A stretch of DNA of 41,135 nucleotides from Bacteroidales bacterium (GCA_017428725.1 JAFRQH010000015.1:1-41135), one strand, 5' to 3'. Counted from the stretch's first letter, positions 1 through 7,345 are shown. Notes: generated from the sequence alone by a model not told the origin. Numbers and translations are program-made.

Positions 1-218
1 GCGGTCTGGTACTCGACGTGAGCGGTGTTGATGGTGATACCACGCTCCTTCTCCTCAGGGGCGTTGTCGATCTGATCGAAGGACTTGATCTCACTGAGAC
101 CCTTGGCGGCGAGCACCTTGGTGATCGCGGCGGTCAGAGTGGTCTTGCCATGGTCAACGTGGCCGATCGTGCCGATGTTGACATGCGGTTTGTCCCGCTT
201 GAAAACTTCTTTTGCCAT
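1..218 (-). CDS. tuf: Elongation factor Tu, N-terminal part (cut by window edge)
   Basis: This is the first 72 codons of EF-Tu, the GTPase that delivers aminoacyl-tRNA to the ribosome in the cytoplasm. Translation from the ATG at 218-216 begins [20 protein letters not shown] and continues through the G1/P-loop GHVDHGKTT and the switch I region ending [11 protein letters not shown], all hallmark EF-Tu sequence. The gene runs off the left edge, so the GTPase core and domains II and III are not seen. It lies directly downstream of four tRNA genes on the same strand, the arrangement known from E. coli tufB (tRNA-Thr, Tyr, Gly, Thr, tufB), so it is probably co-transcribed with them from the promoter at 680-710. 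The identity is very secure. Confidence 0.97.
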   Translation of the reverse strand, partial: MAKEVFKRDKPHVNIGTIGHVDHGKTTLTAAITKVLAAKGLSEIKSFDQIDNAPEEKERGITINTAHVEYQT

Positions 219-247
219 AATATTACGTTTAAAAGTTTGTTTACAAA

Positions 248-271
248 ATTAAACCGGCTATTAAACCGGCT
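248..271. repeat. Exact 12-bp tandem duplication between tRNA-Thr(GGT) and tuf
   Basis: The 12-mer attaaaccggct occurs twice in a row (248-259 and 260-271) in the short leader between the last tRNA and tuf. No function is assigned. It may be a slippage duplication in the processing/leader region of the tuf message. Confidence 0.6.
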
Positions 272-276
272 TCTGG

Positions 277-348
<72 letters not shown>

Positions 349-356
349 ATTCATTG

Positions 357-428
357 AGCGGGGTAGGAGAATCGAACTCCCATTTCCAGCTTGGAAGGCT
401 GGCATAATAGCCATTATACGAACCCCGC
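357..428 (-). tRNA. tRNA-Gly (anticodon TCC)
   Basis: A 72-nt cloverleaf on the minus strand has acceptor GCGGGGT/ACCCCGC and discriminator T. The anticodon stem CAGCC...GGCTG encloses loop TTCCAA with anticodon TCC (Gly). The T-arm is GGGAG-TTCGATT-CTCCT. It is the third tRNA of the tRNA-tuf operon. CCA is not encoded. Confidence 0.95.
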
Positions 429-463
429 TAATGGGAAAGTCCTCGGACTCTCTTCCGCTTTTG

Positions 464-545
464 TGGGCAAGGATGGATTCGAACCACCGTAGGCATCGCC
501 AGCAGATTTACAGTCTGCCCCATTTGACCGCTCTGGTACTTGCCC
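464..545 (-). tRNA. tRNA-Tyr (anticodon GTA)
   Basis: An 82-nt class II tRNA (long variable arm) on the minus strand has acceptor GGGCAAG/CTTGCCC and discriminator A. The anticodon stem GCAGA...TCTGC encloses loop CTGTAAA with anticodon GTA (Tyr). The extra arm after the anticodon stem fits tRNA-Tyr, and the T-arm GGTGG-TTCGAAT-CCATC pairs with one G-T. It is the second tRNA of the tRNA-tuf operon. Confidence 0.95.
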
Positions 546-567
546 CTATTTTACATTGCTGATCGTG

Positions 568-641
568 AGCCGATGGAGGGAATCGAACCCACGACCTTGA
601 GATTACAAATCACACGCTCTAGCCAACTGAGCTACATCGGC
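568..641 (-). tRNA. tRNA-Thr (anticodon TGT)
   Basis: A 74-nt cloverleaf on the minus strand has acceptor GCCGATG/CATCGGC and discriminator T. The anticodon loop TTTGTAA gives anticodon TGT (Thr). As read here there is a T-T mismatch in the middle of the anticodon stem (TGTGA/TCTCA) and another in the T-stem (GTGGG/CCCTC). It is the first gene of the tRNA-tuf operon, about 32 nt after the predicted start site. Confidence 0.93.
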
Positions 642-679
642 AATGTATTATTTCAAAGTCCCCTTACTTTTTGGGACTG

Positions 680-710
680 CAAAGATAGGAATTATTTCGT
701 ATTCTCAAAA
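680..710 (-). promoter_or_regulatory. Promoter of the tRNA-tuf operon (Bacteroidetes type)
   Basis: On the minus strand a -33 element TTTTG (710-706) and a -7 element TATCTTTG (687-680) are separated by 18 nt, an excellent fit to the Bacteroidetes consensus TTTG / TAnnTTTG. The predicted start is near 673, about 32 nt before tRNA-Thr(TGT). The -33 element lies inside the last codons of dxs, whose stop is at 694-692, so this stable-RNA operon promoter overlaps the upstream gene. Confidence 0.75.
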
Positions 711-2563
711 ACTTTTTGCAAACTTTTTTGGATTCCCGCCACATCCATTCCACAGGACGCATATTGCTGTGACTGTTTCGCCTGTGCGATGAAGCGGTCC
801 GGGATTCCGATCCCCTCGACAGGCACGCGGAAACCGCCGGCGGCGAGCCATTCGCTGACGGCCCCGAAGAGCCCGCCTGCGAGCGCGCCGTCCTCGATGG
901 TGAGCAGGTGCCGGTAGCGTCGGGCGACCTCCGCCAGGCAGGCCTCGTCCAGCGGTTTGAGGAACTTGAAGTCGTAGACGCCGACCTTCCCGGGCCAGGC
1001 AGCGGCCGCCTCCAGCGCCCGGTTGACGGACGGGCCGATGGCCAGGACGGCCACCTCGCTGCCTTCCAGCAGGCATTCCGCCCGGCCGATCTCGAGCGGC
1101 GCCGCCGGGGTCTCCCGCCAAGGCGTCCCTTCGCCCATCCCGCGCGGGTACCTTATTATAAACGGGCCCGCGTCGTGCGCGAGGGCGGTGTGCATCAGGC
1201 GTTTGAGCTCCAGCTCGTCGCGGGGGGCGCTGATGATGGTGTCCGGGATGCTGCGGTAGGCGGCCAGGTCGAATGCGCCGTGGTGCGTGGCGCCGTCCTC
1301 GCCCACGAGTCCGGCCCGGTCGAAGCAGAGCACGACGGGCAGGCGCTGCAGCGCCACGTCGTGGATGATCTGGTCGTAGGCACGCTGGGAGAAGGCGGAG
1401 TAGATGTTGCAGAACGGGCGCATCCCGCCGGCGGCCAGTCCGGCGGAGAAGGTCACGGCGTGCTCCTCCTCGATGCCGACGTCGAAGAAGCGCTCCGGGT
1501 GGGCCACCGCCAGGCGGTGCATCCCGCAGCCCTGCGCCATCGCCGGCGTGACCCCGACCACGCGCGGGTCGGCTTCGGCCAGCTCGCAGAGCACCTCGCC
1601 GAAGACGTCCTGGTAGCGGTCGTGCGGGTGCGGCGGATGGACACGCTCTGCGGTCTGCGGGTCGAAGTGGCCCGGCGCGTGCCAGGTCACGGGATCCGCC
1701 TCCGCGGCGGGGTAGCCCTTGCCCTTGAGGGTGAAGCAGTGCAGCAGGCGGGGGCCCCGCATTGCGCGGAGCTTGCGCAGGGTCCGCACGACCTCCTCGA
1801 TGTCGTTGCCGTCGATGGGACCGAAGTAGCGGAATCCCAGGGACTCGAAGACGCTGCCGCCGGGCTTGCCCACGAACCAGGACTTGATGCCGCGGACCAT
1901 CCGCTGCAGGAAGCGGCGCAGGCCGCCCTCGCCCAGCAGGTTCCACACGCGCGTCTTGACGAGGTTGTAGGAGCGGCTGGTGGTGATGTCCAGCAGGTAT
2001 TTGTGCATCGCGCCCGTGTTGCCCTCGATGGACTGGTTGTTGTCGTTGAGGACCACGAGCAGGTCGGCGTGGCTCTCGCCGGCGTTGTTGAGCCCCTCGA
2101 AGGCGAGCCCGCCGGTCATCGCGCCGTCGCCGATCAGGGCCACGACCTTGTCGCGGCGCCCCTGCAGGCGCGCGGCCTCGGCAAGGCCCAGCGCCGCGGA
2201 GACCGACGTCGAGGAATGCCCCACGCCGAAGGCGTCATAGGGACTCTCGTCCCGGTTGGGGAAGCCGCTGATGCCACCCTGGGAGCGCATCAGGCGGAAA
2301 GCCTCCCGGCGGCCTGTCAGGATCTTGTGGGCATAGGCCTGGTGGCCGACGTCGAAGACGAGCTTGTCCTGGGGCGTGTCGTAGACGTAGTGCAGCCCGA
2401 CGATGAGTTCCACCGCCCCCAGGCTCGAGGCCAGGTGGCCGGGATTCCGGGCGCAGGTCTCGATGATGTATCGGCGGAGCTCGGCGCACAGCGTGCGCAG
2501 CTGCTCCGTCGTGAAGCCTTTGATGTCGGCGGGGGAGTCGATCTTGTCGAGCAGTTCGTACAT
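692..2563 (-). CDS. dxs: 1-deoxy-D-xylulose-5-phosphate synthase (DXS)
   Basis: DXS condenses pyruvate and glyceraldehyde 3-phosphate with thiamine diphosphate to give DXP, the first step of the MEP isoprenoid pathway and a precursor for thiamine and pyridoxal. The 623-residue product has the normal family length. It shows the N-terminal HLASSLGAVELIVGLHYVYD block, the ThDP-binding GDGAMTGG motif, the GVTPAM segment, the GIEEEHAVTFSAGLA region carrying the conserved catalytic Glu, and the C-terminal transketolase-type domain. I chose the ATG at 2563 (MYELLDK) over an in-frame TTG nine bases upstream. It follows an MFS gene on the same strand by 12 nt and is probably co-transcribed with both MFS genes. 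No strong terminator follows, only a weak 6-bp hairpin at 657-678 that overlaps the tRNA leader. Confidence 0.97.
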   Translation of the reverse strand: MYELLDKIDSPADIKGFTTEQLRTLCAELRRYIIETCARNPGHLASSLGAVELIVGLHYVYDTPQDKLVFDVGHQAYAHKILTGRREAFRLMRSQGGISGFPNRDESPYDAFGVGHSSTSVSAALGLAEAARLQGRRDKVVALIGDGAMTGGLAFEGLNNAGESHADLLVVLNDNNQSIEGNTGAMHKYLLDITTSRSYNLVKTRVWNLLGEGGLRRFLQRMVRGIKSWFVGKPGGSVFESLGFRYFGPIDGNDIEEVVRTLRKLRAMRGPRLLHCFTLKGKGYPAAEADPVTWHAPGHFDPQTAERVHPPHPHDRYQDVFGEVLCELAEADPRVVGVTPAMAQGCGMHRLAVAHPERFFDVGIEEEHAVTFSAGLAAGGMRPFCNIYSAFSQRAYDQIIHDVALQRLPVVLCFDRAGLVGEDGATHHGAFDLAAYRSIPDTIISAPRDELELKRLMHTALAHDAGPFIIRYPRGMGEGTPWRETPAAPLEIGRAECLLEGSEVAVLAIGPSVNRALEAAAAWPGKVGVYDFKFLKPLDEACLAEVARRYRHLLTIEDGALAGGLFGAVSEWLAAGGFRVPVEGIGIPDRFIAQAKQSQQYASCGMDVAGIQKSLQKVFENTK

Positions 2564-2575
2564 AGTAGTCAAAGA

Positions 2576-3919
2576 TTATTTGTTGGGGGCGTCGAGCCCG
2601 AGTTCGGGGTGGCGCCGCGAGGAGCGGGCGAACAGCAGGGCCACGGCCACCGCCGCGACGCACAGCGCCGTGAACATCAGCTCCACGGACACGGCGCCCC
2701 GCAGGGCTCCGCCGCCGTCCGCGGCGCGGCCGAGAATCCAGCCGGCCAGCATCTTGAAGGACAGCAGGCCCAGGTTCTGCACCCAGTAGACGAGCGCGAA
2801 AGTGGTCCCGAGCACCTTGTCAGGCACGATCTTGGGCACGGACGGCCACAGGGCGGCGGGCACCAGCGAATAGCCGAAGCCCAGCAGCACCATCGCGAGG
2901 TAGCCGAAGAAGGGCACGCCCTGCGGGGCGAACGCCAGCAGCAGGTGGGCCACCAGGGCAAGCACGGAGCCCAGTACCATCCAGCGGGTGCCCTGCCCGC
3001 GCTTGTCGACCAGCAGGCCGAACAGCGGGGCGAAGACCACCGTGGCGAAAGGCAGCATCGAGACCATCCAGCCGGCCGTCTCCGCAGGGATGCCGAAACG
3101 CGGGATCAGGATGGCCCCGGCGAACTTCTTGAAGGCGATGATGCTGCTGTAGAACAGCACGCACAGCAGCCCCACCAGCCAGAAGTTCCCGTTCTTGAAA
3201 ATGCCGAGGACATCGGCGAAGCGGAAGGTGCTGTCGTCATCCCTGACCTGGTCGGGGCTCTCCTGCGCCCGGTCGAAGCGGGCGTCCAGCGCCACGAACA
3301 CCGCCCACAGGATCAGGCCGGCTGCCATCAGGCCCAGGCCGACGACGGCCGGGCGGGCCGTCTCGGCGAGCGAGTAGACGTGGCCGGCATTCTCCACCAC
3401 GAGGCGCGGGGAGAGGACCAGGGCGAAGGCGGTGCCCAGCCGGGCGATCGCCAGCTGCAGGCCCATCGCCAGGGCCATCGGCCCGTGGCGGAACCACTTG
3501 GCGATCGAGCGCGTGACGGCCGTGCCGGCGATCTCGCTGCCCAGGCCGAAGAACATACAGCCCGCGTAGGCGATGCGCAGCGAGCGCTCCGGCGCCAGCC
3601 CCGCCGTGATGGCGTACAGGACGGCGGCGGCGCCCGCGACCATCATCCCCACGAAGATGGAGCCGGTCACCCGGACACCCCACTTGTCGAGCAGGATGCC
3701 GCAGACGACCAGCCCGCCGAAGACGCACAGCACGGAGTAACCGCTGGTGTAGAGGCCGTATCCTACGGCATCCCAGCCCAGCTGCGTGCGTGCGGGATCC
3801 TCGAAGAGGTAGGAGATCGTCGAGAACATGTCGTCGAAGAAGTACGATGCGAACATCGGTACCACCAGACACGCCAGGGCGATCCAGCAGGCGGATTTAC
3901 TCAGGGCCGTCCGCTTCAT
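2576..3919 (-). CDS. Major facilitator superfamily transporter (first of two adjacent paralogues)
   Basis: This 447-residue polytopic inner-membrane protein has about 12 predicted helices and an MFS layout of two six-helix halves joined by a cytoplasmic loop. The first-half motif DKWGVRVTG (MFS motif A-like) and its second-half counterpart DKRGQGTRW are visible, as is a characteristic ALWPSVPKIVPDKVLGT...QNLGL segment shared with the next gene. The pattern resembles MFSD1-like transporters, but the substrate is unknown. The central loop (about residues 219-227) holds the ESPDQVRDD peptide encoded by a 27-bp palindromic repeat unit (3236-3262) also found in parC. Its ATG abuts the stop codon of the upstream paralogue with no gap, and dxs follows 12 nt after its own stop. 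Confidence 0.85.
   Translation of the reverse strand: MKRTALSKSACWIALACLVVPMFASYFFDDMFSTISYLFEDPARTQLGWDAVGYGLYTSGYSVLCVFGGLVVCGILLDKWGVRVTGSIFVGMMVAGAAAVLYAITAGLAPERSLRIAYAGCMFFGLGSEIAGTAVTRSIAKWFRHGPMALAMGLQLAIARLGTAFALVLSPRLVVENAGHVYSLAETARPAVVGLGLMAAGLILWAVFVALDARFDRAQESPDQVRDDDSTFRFADVLGIFKNGNFWLVGLLCVLFYSSIIAFKKFAGAILIPRFGIPAETAGWMVSMLPFATVVFAPLFGLLVDKRGQGTRWMVLGSVLALVAHLLLAFAPQGVPFFGYLAMVLLGFGYSLVPAALWPSVPKIVPDKVLGTTFALVYWVQNLGLLSFKMLAGWILGRAADGGGALRGAVSVELMFTALCVAAVAVALLFARSSRRHPELGLDAPNK
3236..3262. repeat. 27-bp palindromic repeat unit inside the MFS gene
   Basis: The unit beginning gtcatccctgacctgg and ending ggggctctc matches 24 of 27 positions with the unit at 21595-21621 in parC. 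Its core is an imperfect hairpin (CCC-GA...TC-GGG). It is read in the same frame in both genes, giving the peptide PDQV(R/G)DD. Here it falls in the loop between the two MFS halves, where an insertion would be tolerated. Confidence 0.6.
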
Positions 3920-5539
3920 CTATTGGATGTTGGGTTCTTCCAGTCCGAGGTGTTTCTTGCGGTCCACGACCTTCAGCACGAGGCCGAGCGCCAGCGCCGC
4001 CACGCCCAGGCAGGCGAGCATCACCAGTGGGGCCGTGTAGTTGAACTGGGTCGGATCCGTGACTCCGGGATTGGTCTTGTCCAGGACCTTGCCGATGAGC
4101 AGCGGGAAGAGCCACAGGCCGATGTTCTGGATCCAGAAGATCAGCGCGTAGGCCGAGCCGATCACCTTGGCGTCCACGAGCTTGGGCACGGACGGCCACA
4201 GGGCGGCCGGCACGAGCGAGAAGCTGGCACCCAGCACAAGGATGGTGACGTATGCCACGATGGCGCCGCCGGCGGCGTTGCCCTTGAAGGCCGGCAGGAC
4301 GAAGGCGAAGGTCAGGTGGCAGGCGATCAGCAGGATGGCGCCCAGCACGAGCATCGAGGCGCCCTTGCCCTTGTGGTCCAGGTAGTTGCCCAGGATCGGG
4401 GTGATGAGCACCGCCAGGAGCGGGAACACGGCGAAGATGGACTCGGCGCTCTGGCGCATATAGCCCATATAGCAGTAGACGAGGAGGGCGGCCACGGAGA
4501 TGCCCAGGAACAGGTACTTGCGGCTCTTCTCCTTCTGGAAGTTGCTGGTGAACCCGGCGGCGGCGACCACGAGCATGATGACGTACTGGACGATGGTCAC
4601 GCTGGAGCCGGCCCAGTAGGACCCGGCCGCGGGCGGGGTCAGCGTCAGGTTGCACTGCAGCATGTTGACGGCATATTTCTGGAACGGGAAGATGGCGCTG
4701 TAGTACAGCACGCACAGCAGGGCCACGATCCAGAATCCGCCGTCGGAGAGGATCTTGCCGATGTCGCTGACCTTGAACGGGTCGTCCTTCTCCTCGGCCT
4801 CGCCGGTCTGGCTGTCGAGCTTGCGGTCCATGAAGAAGTAGACGATGGTCATGATGAGGGCGATGCACATCAGCACGACGCCGAAGGCGACGGAACGGGA
4901 CACGTCCACGTTCCCGCCGAGCTTGGCGAAGAACGGCGAGAAAATCATACAAGTGGCGACCCCCAGGCGCGCCAGGGCCATCTCGGAGCCCATCGCCAGG
5001 GCCATCTCACGGCCCTTGAACCACTTGACGATCCCGCGGCTGACCGTGATGCCGGCCATCTCGCAGCCGCAGCCGAAGATCATGAAGCCGCAGGCGGCGA
5101 GCTTCGCGGAGGCGGGCATCCCGCGGTAGAAGGGGGATACGCCGAGCTCGTCGAAGAGCGGGATGTAGTTGAGGTTGTTGGTGAACCAGGTCTCCAGGCC
5201 GCTGCCCATAAAGGACTCGCTCACGGCGTACCACTTGATGCAGGCGCCCACGAGCATCACGGCCGCGGACAGGACGGCGGTGAAGCGGACCCCCATCTTG
5301 TCCAGGATGATGCCGGCGAAGATGAGGAAGAAGACGAACACGTTGAGGAACACCTCTGAGCCCTGCATCGTGCCGAATGCGGTGGAGTCCCAGCCGCGGG
5401 TCTCCTGCATCAGGTCCTTGATCGGGGAGAGGATGTCCATGAAGATATAGGAACAGAACATCGCCAGGGCGAGCAGCAACAGGGCTGTCCAGCGCATGGC
5501 GGCGGAGTCGCGCAGGGTCTTTTGGATCTTGTCGGACAT
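3920..5539 (-). CDS. Major facilitator superfamily transporter (second paralogue, longer)
   Basis: This 539-residue multi-spanning inner-membrane protein is homologous to the downstream MFS gene. It shares the SYIFMDILSPI N-terminus type, the GIVKWFKGREMALAMG segment, the ALWPSVPKLVDAKVIGSAYAL segment and a C-terminal tail ending in a ...LGLEEPN motif like the partner's ...LGLDAPN. It is about 90 residues longer, through an insert between early helices (NNLNYIPLFDELGVSPFYRG) and a longer second half. The start MSDKIQKTLRD at 5539 lies about 50 nt after the ssb stop, beyond a hairpin terminator. The substrate is unknown. The tandem, zero-gap arrangement suggests duplication followed by divergence and joint expression with dxs. 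Confidence 0.85.
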   Translation of the reverse strand: MSDKIQKTLRDSAAMRWTALLLLALAMFCSYIFMDILSPIKDLMQETRGWDSTAFGTMQGSEVFLNVFVFFLIFAGIILDKMGVRFTAVLSAAVMLVGACIKWYAVSESFMGSGLETWFTNNLNYIPLFDELGVSPFYRGMPASAKLAACGFMIFGCGCEMAGITVSRGIVKWFKGREMALAMGSEMALARLGVATCMIFSPFFAKLGGNVDVSRSVAFGVVLMCIALIMTIVYFFMDRKLDSQTGEAEEKDDPFKVSDIGKILSDGGFWIVALLCVLYYSAIFPFQKYAVNMLQCNLTLTPPAAGSYWAGSSVTIVQYVIMLVVAAAGFTSNFQKEKSRKYLFLGISVAALLVYCYMGYMRQSAESIFAVFPLLAVLITPILGNYLDHKGKGASMLVLGAILLIACHLTFAFVLPAFKGNAAGGAIVAYVTILVLGASFSLVPAALWPSVPKLVDAKVIGSAYALIFWIQNIGLWLFPLLIGKVLDKTNPGVTDPTQFNYTAPLVMLACLGVAALALGLVLKVVDRKKHLGLEEPNIQ

Positions 5540-5561
5540 GGTTCGGTGTCTTTAGATGGTG

Positions 5562-5584
5562 AAAAGGGCCGCTGCCGGCCCTTT
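5562..5584 (-). terminator. Hairpin terminator after ssb
   Basis: A perfect 9-bp stem (5563-5571 aaagggccg / 5576-5584 cggcccttt) with the 4-nt loop ctgc lies 8 nt past the ssb stop. On the minus strand it ends in TTTT. It separates ssb from the MFS-MFS-dxs genes, although read-through is possible because no clear promoter is seen in the remaining 22 nt. Confidence 0.6.
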
Positions 5585-5591
5585 ATACTGA

Positions 5592-6191
5592 CTAGAACGG
5601 GAGGTCGTCGTTGGGATTCTCTTCGACCTCGGGGACTGCGGGAGCGGGCTGCGCGGGCTGGACCGGCGGCTGGACGGGCTGCACCGGGGGAGCCGGGCGC
5701 TGGTAGGCGTTCTGCTGGTAGCCTCCCTGGGACTGGTACCCGCCGCCCTGCTGCTGATAGCCGCCCTGGCGCTGGTAGCCACCTCCCTGGTATCCGCCAC
5801 CCTGCTGGTATCCGCCCTGCTGCTGGTCCGACTGGTAGTTGTCGTCCCGGCGGCCGAGCAGCTGGAGGGTGTCCACGTTGATCTCCGTGGTGTATTTCTC
5901 GACGCCCTGGCTGTCCGTGTACTTGCGGGTGCGCAGGCGCCCTTCGATATAGAGCTGGGTCCCCTTGTGGACGAAGCGCTCGCAGACGTCCGCGGGCTGG
6001 CCCCAGGCCACGATGTTGTGCCATTCGGTGTTCTCGCGCGTCTCGCCGTTGCGGTCGCGGAAGCGCTCGGTGGTGGCTAAAGTGAATGTTGCGACTTTCC
6101 GGCCTTGGGCGCCGGGATTGTTCCCTTCAAGGTAACGTACATTGGGGTCTCGACCAACGTTACCGATCAGCATGACTTTGTTGAGTGACAT
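5592..6191 (-). CDS. ssb: Single-stranded DNA-binding protein SSB
   Basis: SSB coats single-stranded DNA during replication, recombination and repair and recruits partner proteins through its C-terminal tip. The 199-residue product has an N-terminal OB fold (about 1-115: MSLNKVMLIGNVGRDPNVRY, WHNIVAWGQPADVCERFVHKG, YIEGRLRTRKYTD), then a Gly/Gln/Tyr-rich flexible linker of repeated GGYQ-type units (about 118-165), a Pro/Val/Gln segment, and the canonical acidic tip ending DDLPF. The start ATG at 6191 is set by the conserved MSLNKVMLIGN opening. It is divergent from aroK across an 82-nt AT-rich gap and is followed by a hairpin terminator. Confidence 0.97.
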   Translation of the reverse strand: MSLNKVMLIGNVGRDPNVRYLEGNNPGAQGRKVATFTLATTERFRDRNGETRENTEWHNIVAWGQPADVCERFVHKGTQLYIEGRLRTRKYTDSQGVEKYTTEINVDTLQLLGRRDDNYQSDQQQGGYQQGGGYQGGGYQRQGGYQQQGGGYQSQGGYQQNAYQRPAPPVQPVQPPVQPAQPAPAVPEVEENPNDDLPF

Positions 6192-6244
6192 AATACAATA
6201 AAATTTAAGCCTCACAAGATAGGGATTTTTTGCCGAAATGCACG

Positions 6245-6252
6245 TATCTTTG
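6245..6252 (+). promoter_or_regulatory. Candidate -7 box for aroK
   Basis: TATCTTTG matches the Bacteroidetes -7 consensus TAnnTTTG and predicts a start near 6259, 15 nt before the aroK ATG at 6274. I see no well-spaced -33 TTTG, so the call rests on the -7 box and its position. Confidence 0.45.
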
Positions 6253-6273
6253 TCCGGTAAGTTGAACGAAAAA

Positions 6274-6777
6274 ATGATCATCTCCCTGACCGGTTTCATG
6301 GGCTGCGGCAAGAGCAGCACGGGGCGCGAACTCGCGGCCCGGCCCGGGGTGCGCCTGGTGGACCTGGACGCCGAAATCGTGGCGCGCAGCGGCCGCGCGA
6401 TTCCGGAGATTTTCCGCGAAGGCGGCGAGGCCGCGTTCCGCGCCGTCGAGCTGGAGACGCTCCGTACCGTGCTCGACGAGGCGGATGCCGCCGGCGGGGA
6501 CACGGTCCTCGCACTGGGCGGCGGCGTCCTGACCCAGCCCGAAGCCCGCGAGCTGGTCTTCGCCCGTACCCGCTGCGTGTGGCTGCGCACCCGCCTGGAG
6601 ACCATCCGGGCGCGGCTCGGCGCCGCCGATGCCTCCCGGCCCCTCTTCGCCGACGCCGAGGCCCTCTTCTCCGCCCGCGCCCCCATCTATGCGCTGGCCC
6701 CCTTCGTCGTGAACACGGACGACAAAACCCCGGCCGAGGTGGCCGGGGAAATCATCAGCGAATTGAACCTATTGTGA
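6274..6777 (+). CDS. aroK: Shikimate kinase
   Basis: Shikimate kinase phosphorylates shikimate at the 3-OH with ATP, the fifth step of chorismate synthesis. The 167-residue protein is of normal length. It shows a Walker A motif GFMGCGKSS near the N-terminus, the shikimate-binding DLDAEI and FR..E..AFR segments (IFREGGEAAFRAVE), the LGGGVL motif, and an LID-region RPLF after ADASRP. I preferred the ATG at 6274 (MIISLTGFMG) over an upstream TTG because the family begins just before the P-loop. It is monocistronic, followed by a strong terminator at 6806-6846. aroE of the same pathway lies about 2 kb away in a different operon. Confidence 0.95.
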   Translation: MIISLTGFMGCGKSSTGRELAARPGVRLVDLDAEIVARSGRAIPEIFREGGEAAFRAVELETLRTVLDEADAAGGDTVLALGGGVLTQPEARELVFARTRCVWLRTRLETIRARLGAADASRPLFADAEALFSARAPIYALAPFVVNTDDKTPAEVAGEIISELNLL

Positions 6778-6869
6778 GCACCTCGCCTGAAAAGGGACGG
6801 TAATCCGGGCAACCCCCGCCAATCTCGGCGGGGGTTGCCCGTTTTTGCCCGGTCAGACGGGCGAGGTGC
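6778..6869. repeat. Nested inverted repeat enclosing the aroK terminator
   Basis: Outer arms gcacctcgcc (6778-6787) and ggcgaggtgc (6860-6869) form a perfect 10-bp inverted repeat 92 bp end to end. Inside it sits the 15-bp terminator stem. The outer arm begins immediately after the aroK stop. It could be a long terminator structure or the remnant of a small palindromic element. Confidence 0.55.
6806..6846 (+). terminator. Strong intrinsic terminator after aroK
   Basis: A perfect 15-bp stem (6806-6820 / 6827-6841, GGGCAACCCCCGCC core) with the 6-nt loop aatctc is followed by ttttt (6842-6846). It ends aroK transcription and isolates the blaI-type operon downstream. Confidence 0.9.
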
Positions 6870-6930
6870 ACGCCTCCTTGTGGCCGAGAGGGGAAATTAA
6901 AGAAAATAAATGAATATTTAGTTAAAAATA

Positions 6931-6965
6931 GTTGCATAGCTAATAATTTTAGCTATATTTGCAAC
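6931..6965 (+). promoter_or_regulatory. Promoter with palindromic operator of the BlaI-type operon
   Basis: A perfect inverted repeat TAGCTAA-N5-TTAGCTA (6937-6943 / 6949-6955) overlaps a -7 box TATATTTG (6954-6961). A TTG at 6932-6934 sits at the -33 position. Outer arms gttgca (6931-6936) and tgcaac (6960-6965) extend the symmetry. BlaI/MecI repressors bind dyad operators over their own promoters, so this is the likely autoregulatory site. The predicted start is near 6968, 12 nt before the ATG at 6980. Confidence 0.65.
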
Positions 6966-6979
6966 AAATCATTCCGCTT

Positions 6980-7345
6980 ATGAAACGACTGACCAAGAAA
7001 GAAGAGGTGATCATGAATCACTTTTGGGAGAAAGGGCCCTTGTTTGTCAGGGAGTTACGGGAACTTTACCCGGAACCCAAGCCGCATTTCTCCACCCTCT
7101 CCACGCAGGTACGGACCCTGCAGGAGGAGGGCTTCATCGACCACAAGTCCTATGGCCCCACCTATCAGTATTTCGCCAAGGTGACGCGGGAAGAGTATAA
7201 GCAGCGCTCGCTCATCGGCCTAATTGACAAGTATTTTGACAATTCATACCTGAGTGCGGTCTCTGCTCTTGTGAAGGAGCAGAAGATCACGGTCCAGGAG
7301 TTGAAAGAGCTGATCGAACTGGTCGAGAAAGGAGAACGGAAATGA
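6980..7345 (+). CDS. BlaI/MecI-family winged-helix repressor
   Basis: This 121-residue transcriptional repressor of the BlaI/MecI/CopY family has an N-terminal winged-helix DNA-binding domain (LTKKEEVIMNHFWEKGPLFV, then the recognition region HFSTLSTQVRTLQEEGFI and the wing DHKSYGPTYQYFAKVT) and a C-terminal helical dimerisation part (YLSAVSALVKEQKITVQELK). Start ATG 6980 (MKRLTKK) was chosen over a TTG at 6959 that lies inside the -7 box. The stop overlaps the start of the M56 peptidase gene (ATGATGG), giving translational coupling. Family members are usually inactivated by cleavage through the co-encoded BlaR1 sensor. No beta-lactamase gene is nearby, so the regulated genes are probably the operon itself and unknown others. 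Confidence 0.9.
   Translation: MKRLTKKEEVIMNHFWEKGPLFVRELRELYPEPKPHFSTLSTQVRTLQEEGFIDHKSYGPTYQYFAKVTREEYKQRSLIGLIDKYFDNSYLSAVSALVKEQKITVQELKELIELVEKGERK

Noticed and set aside
908..5359. Plus-strand open frame of 1483 codons opposite dxs and the two MFS genes
   Set aside because: It is antisense to three clearly conserved genes, is composed of His/Gln/Arg/Gly/Asp-rich sequence typical of GC-rich antisense frames, and shows no domain.
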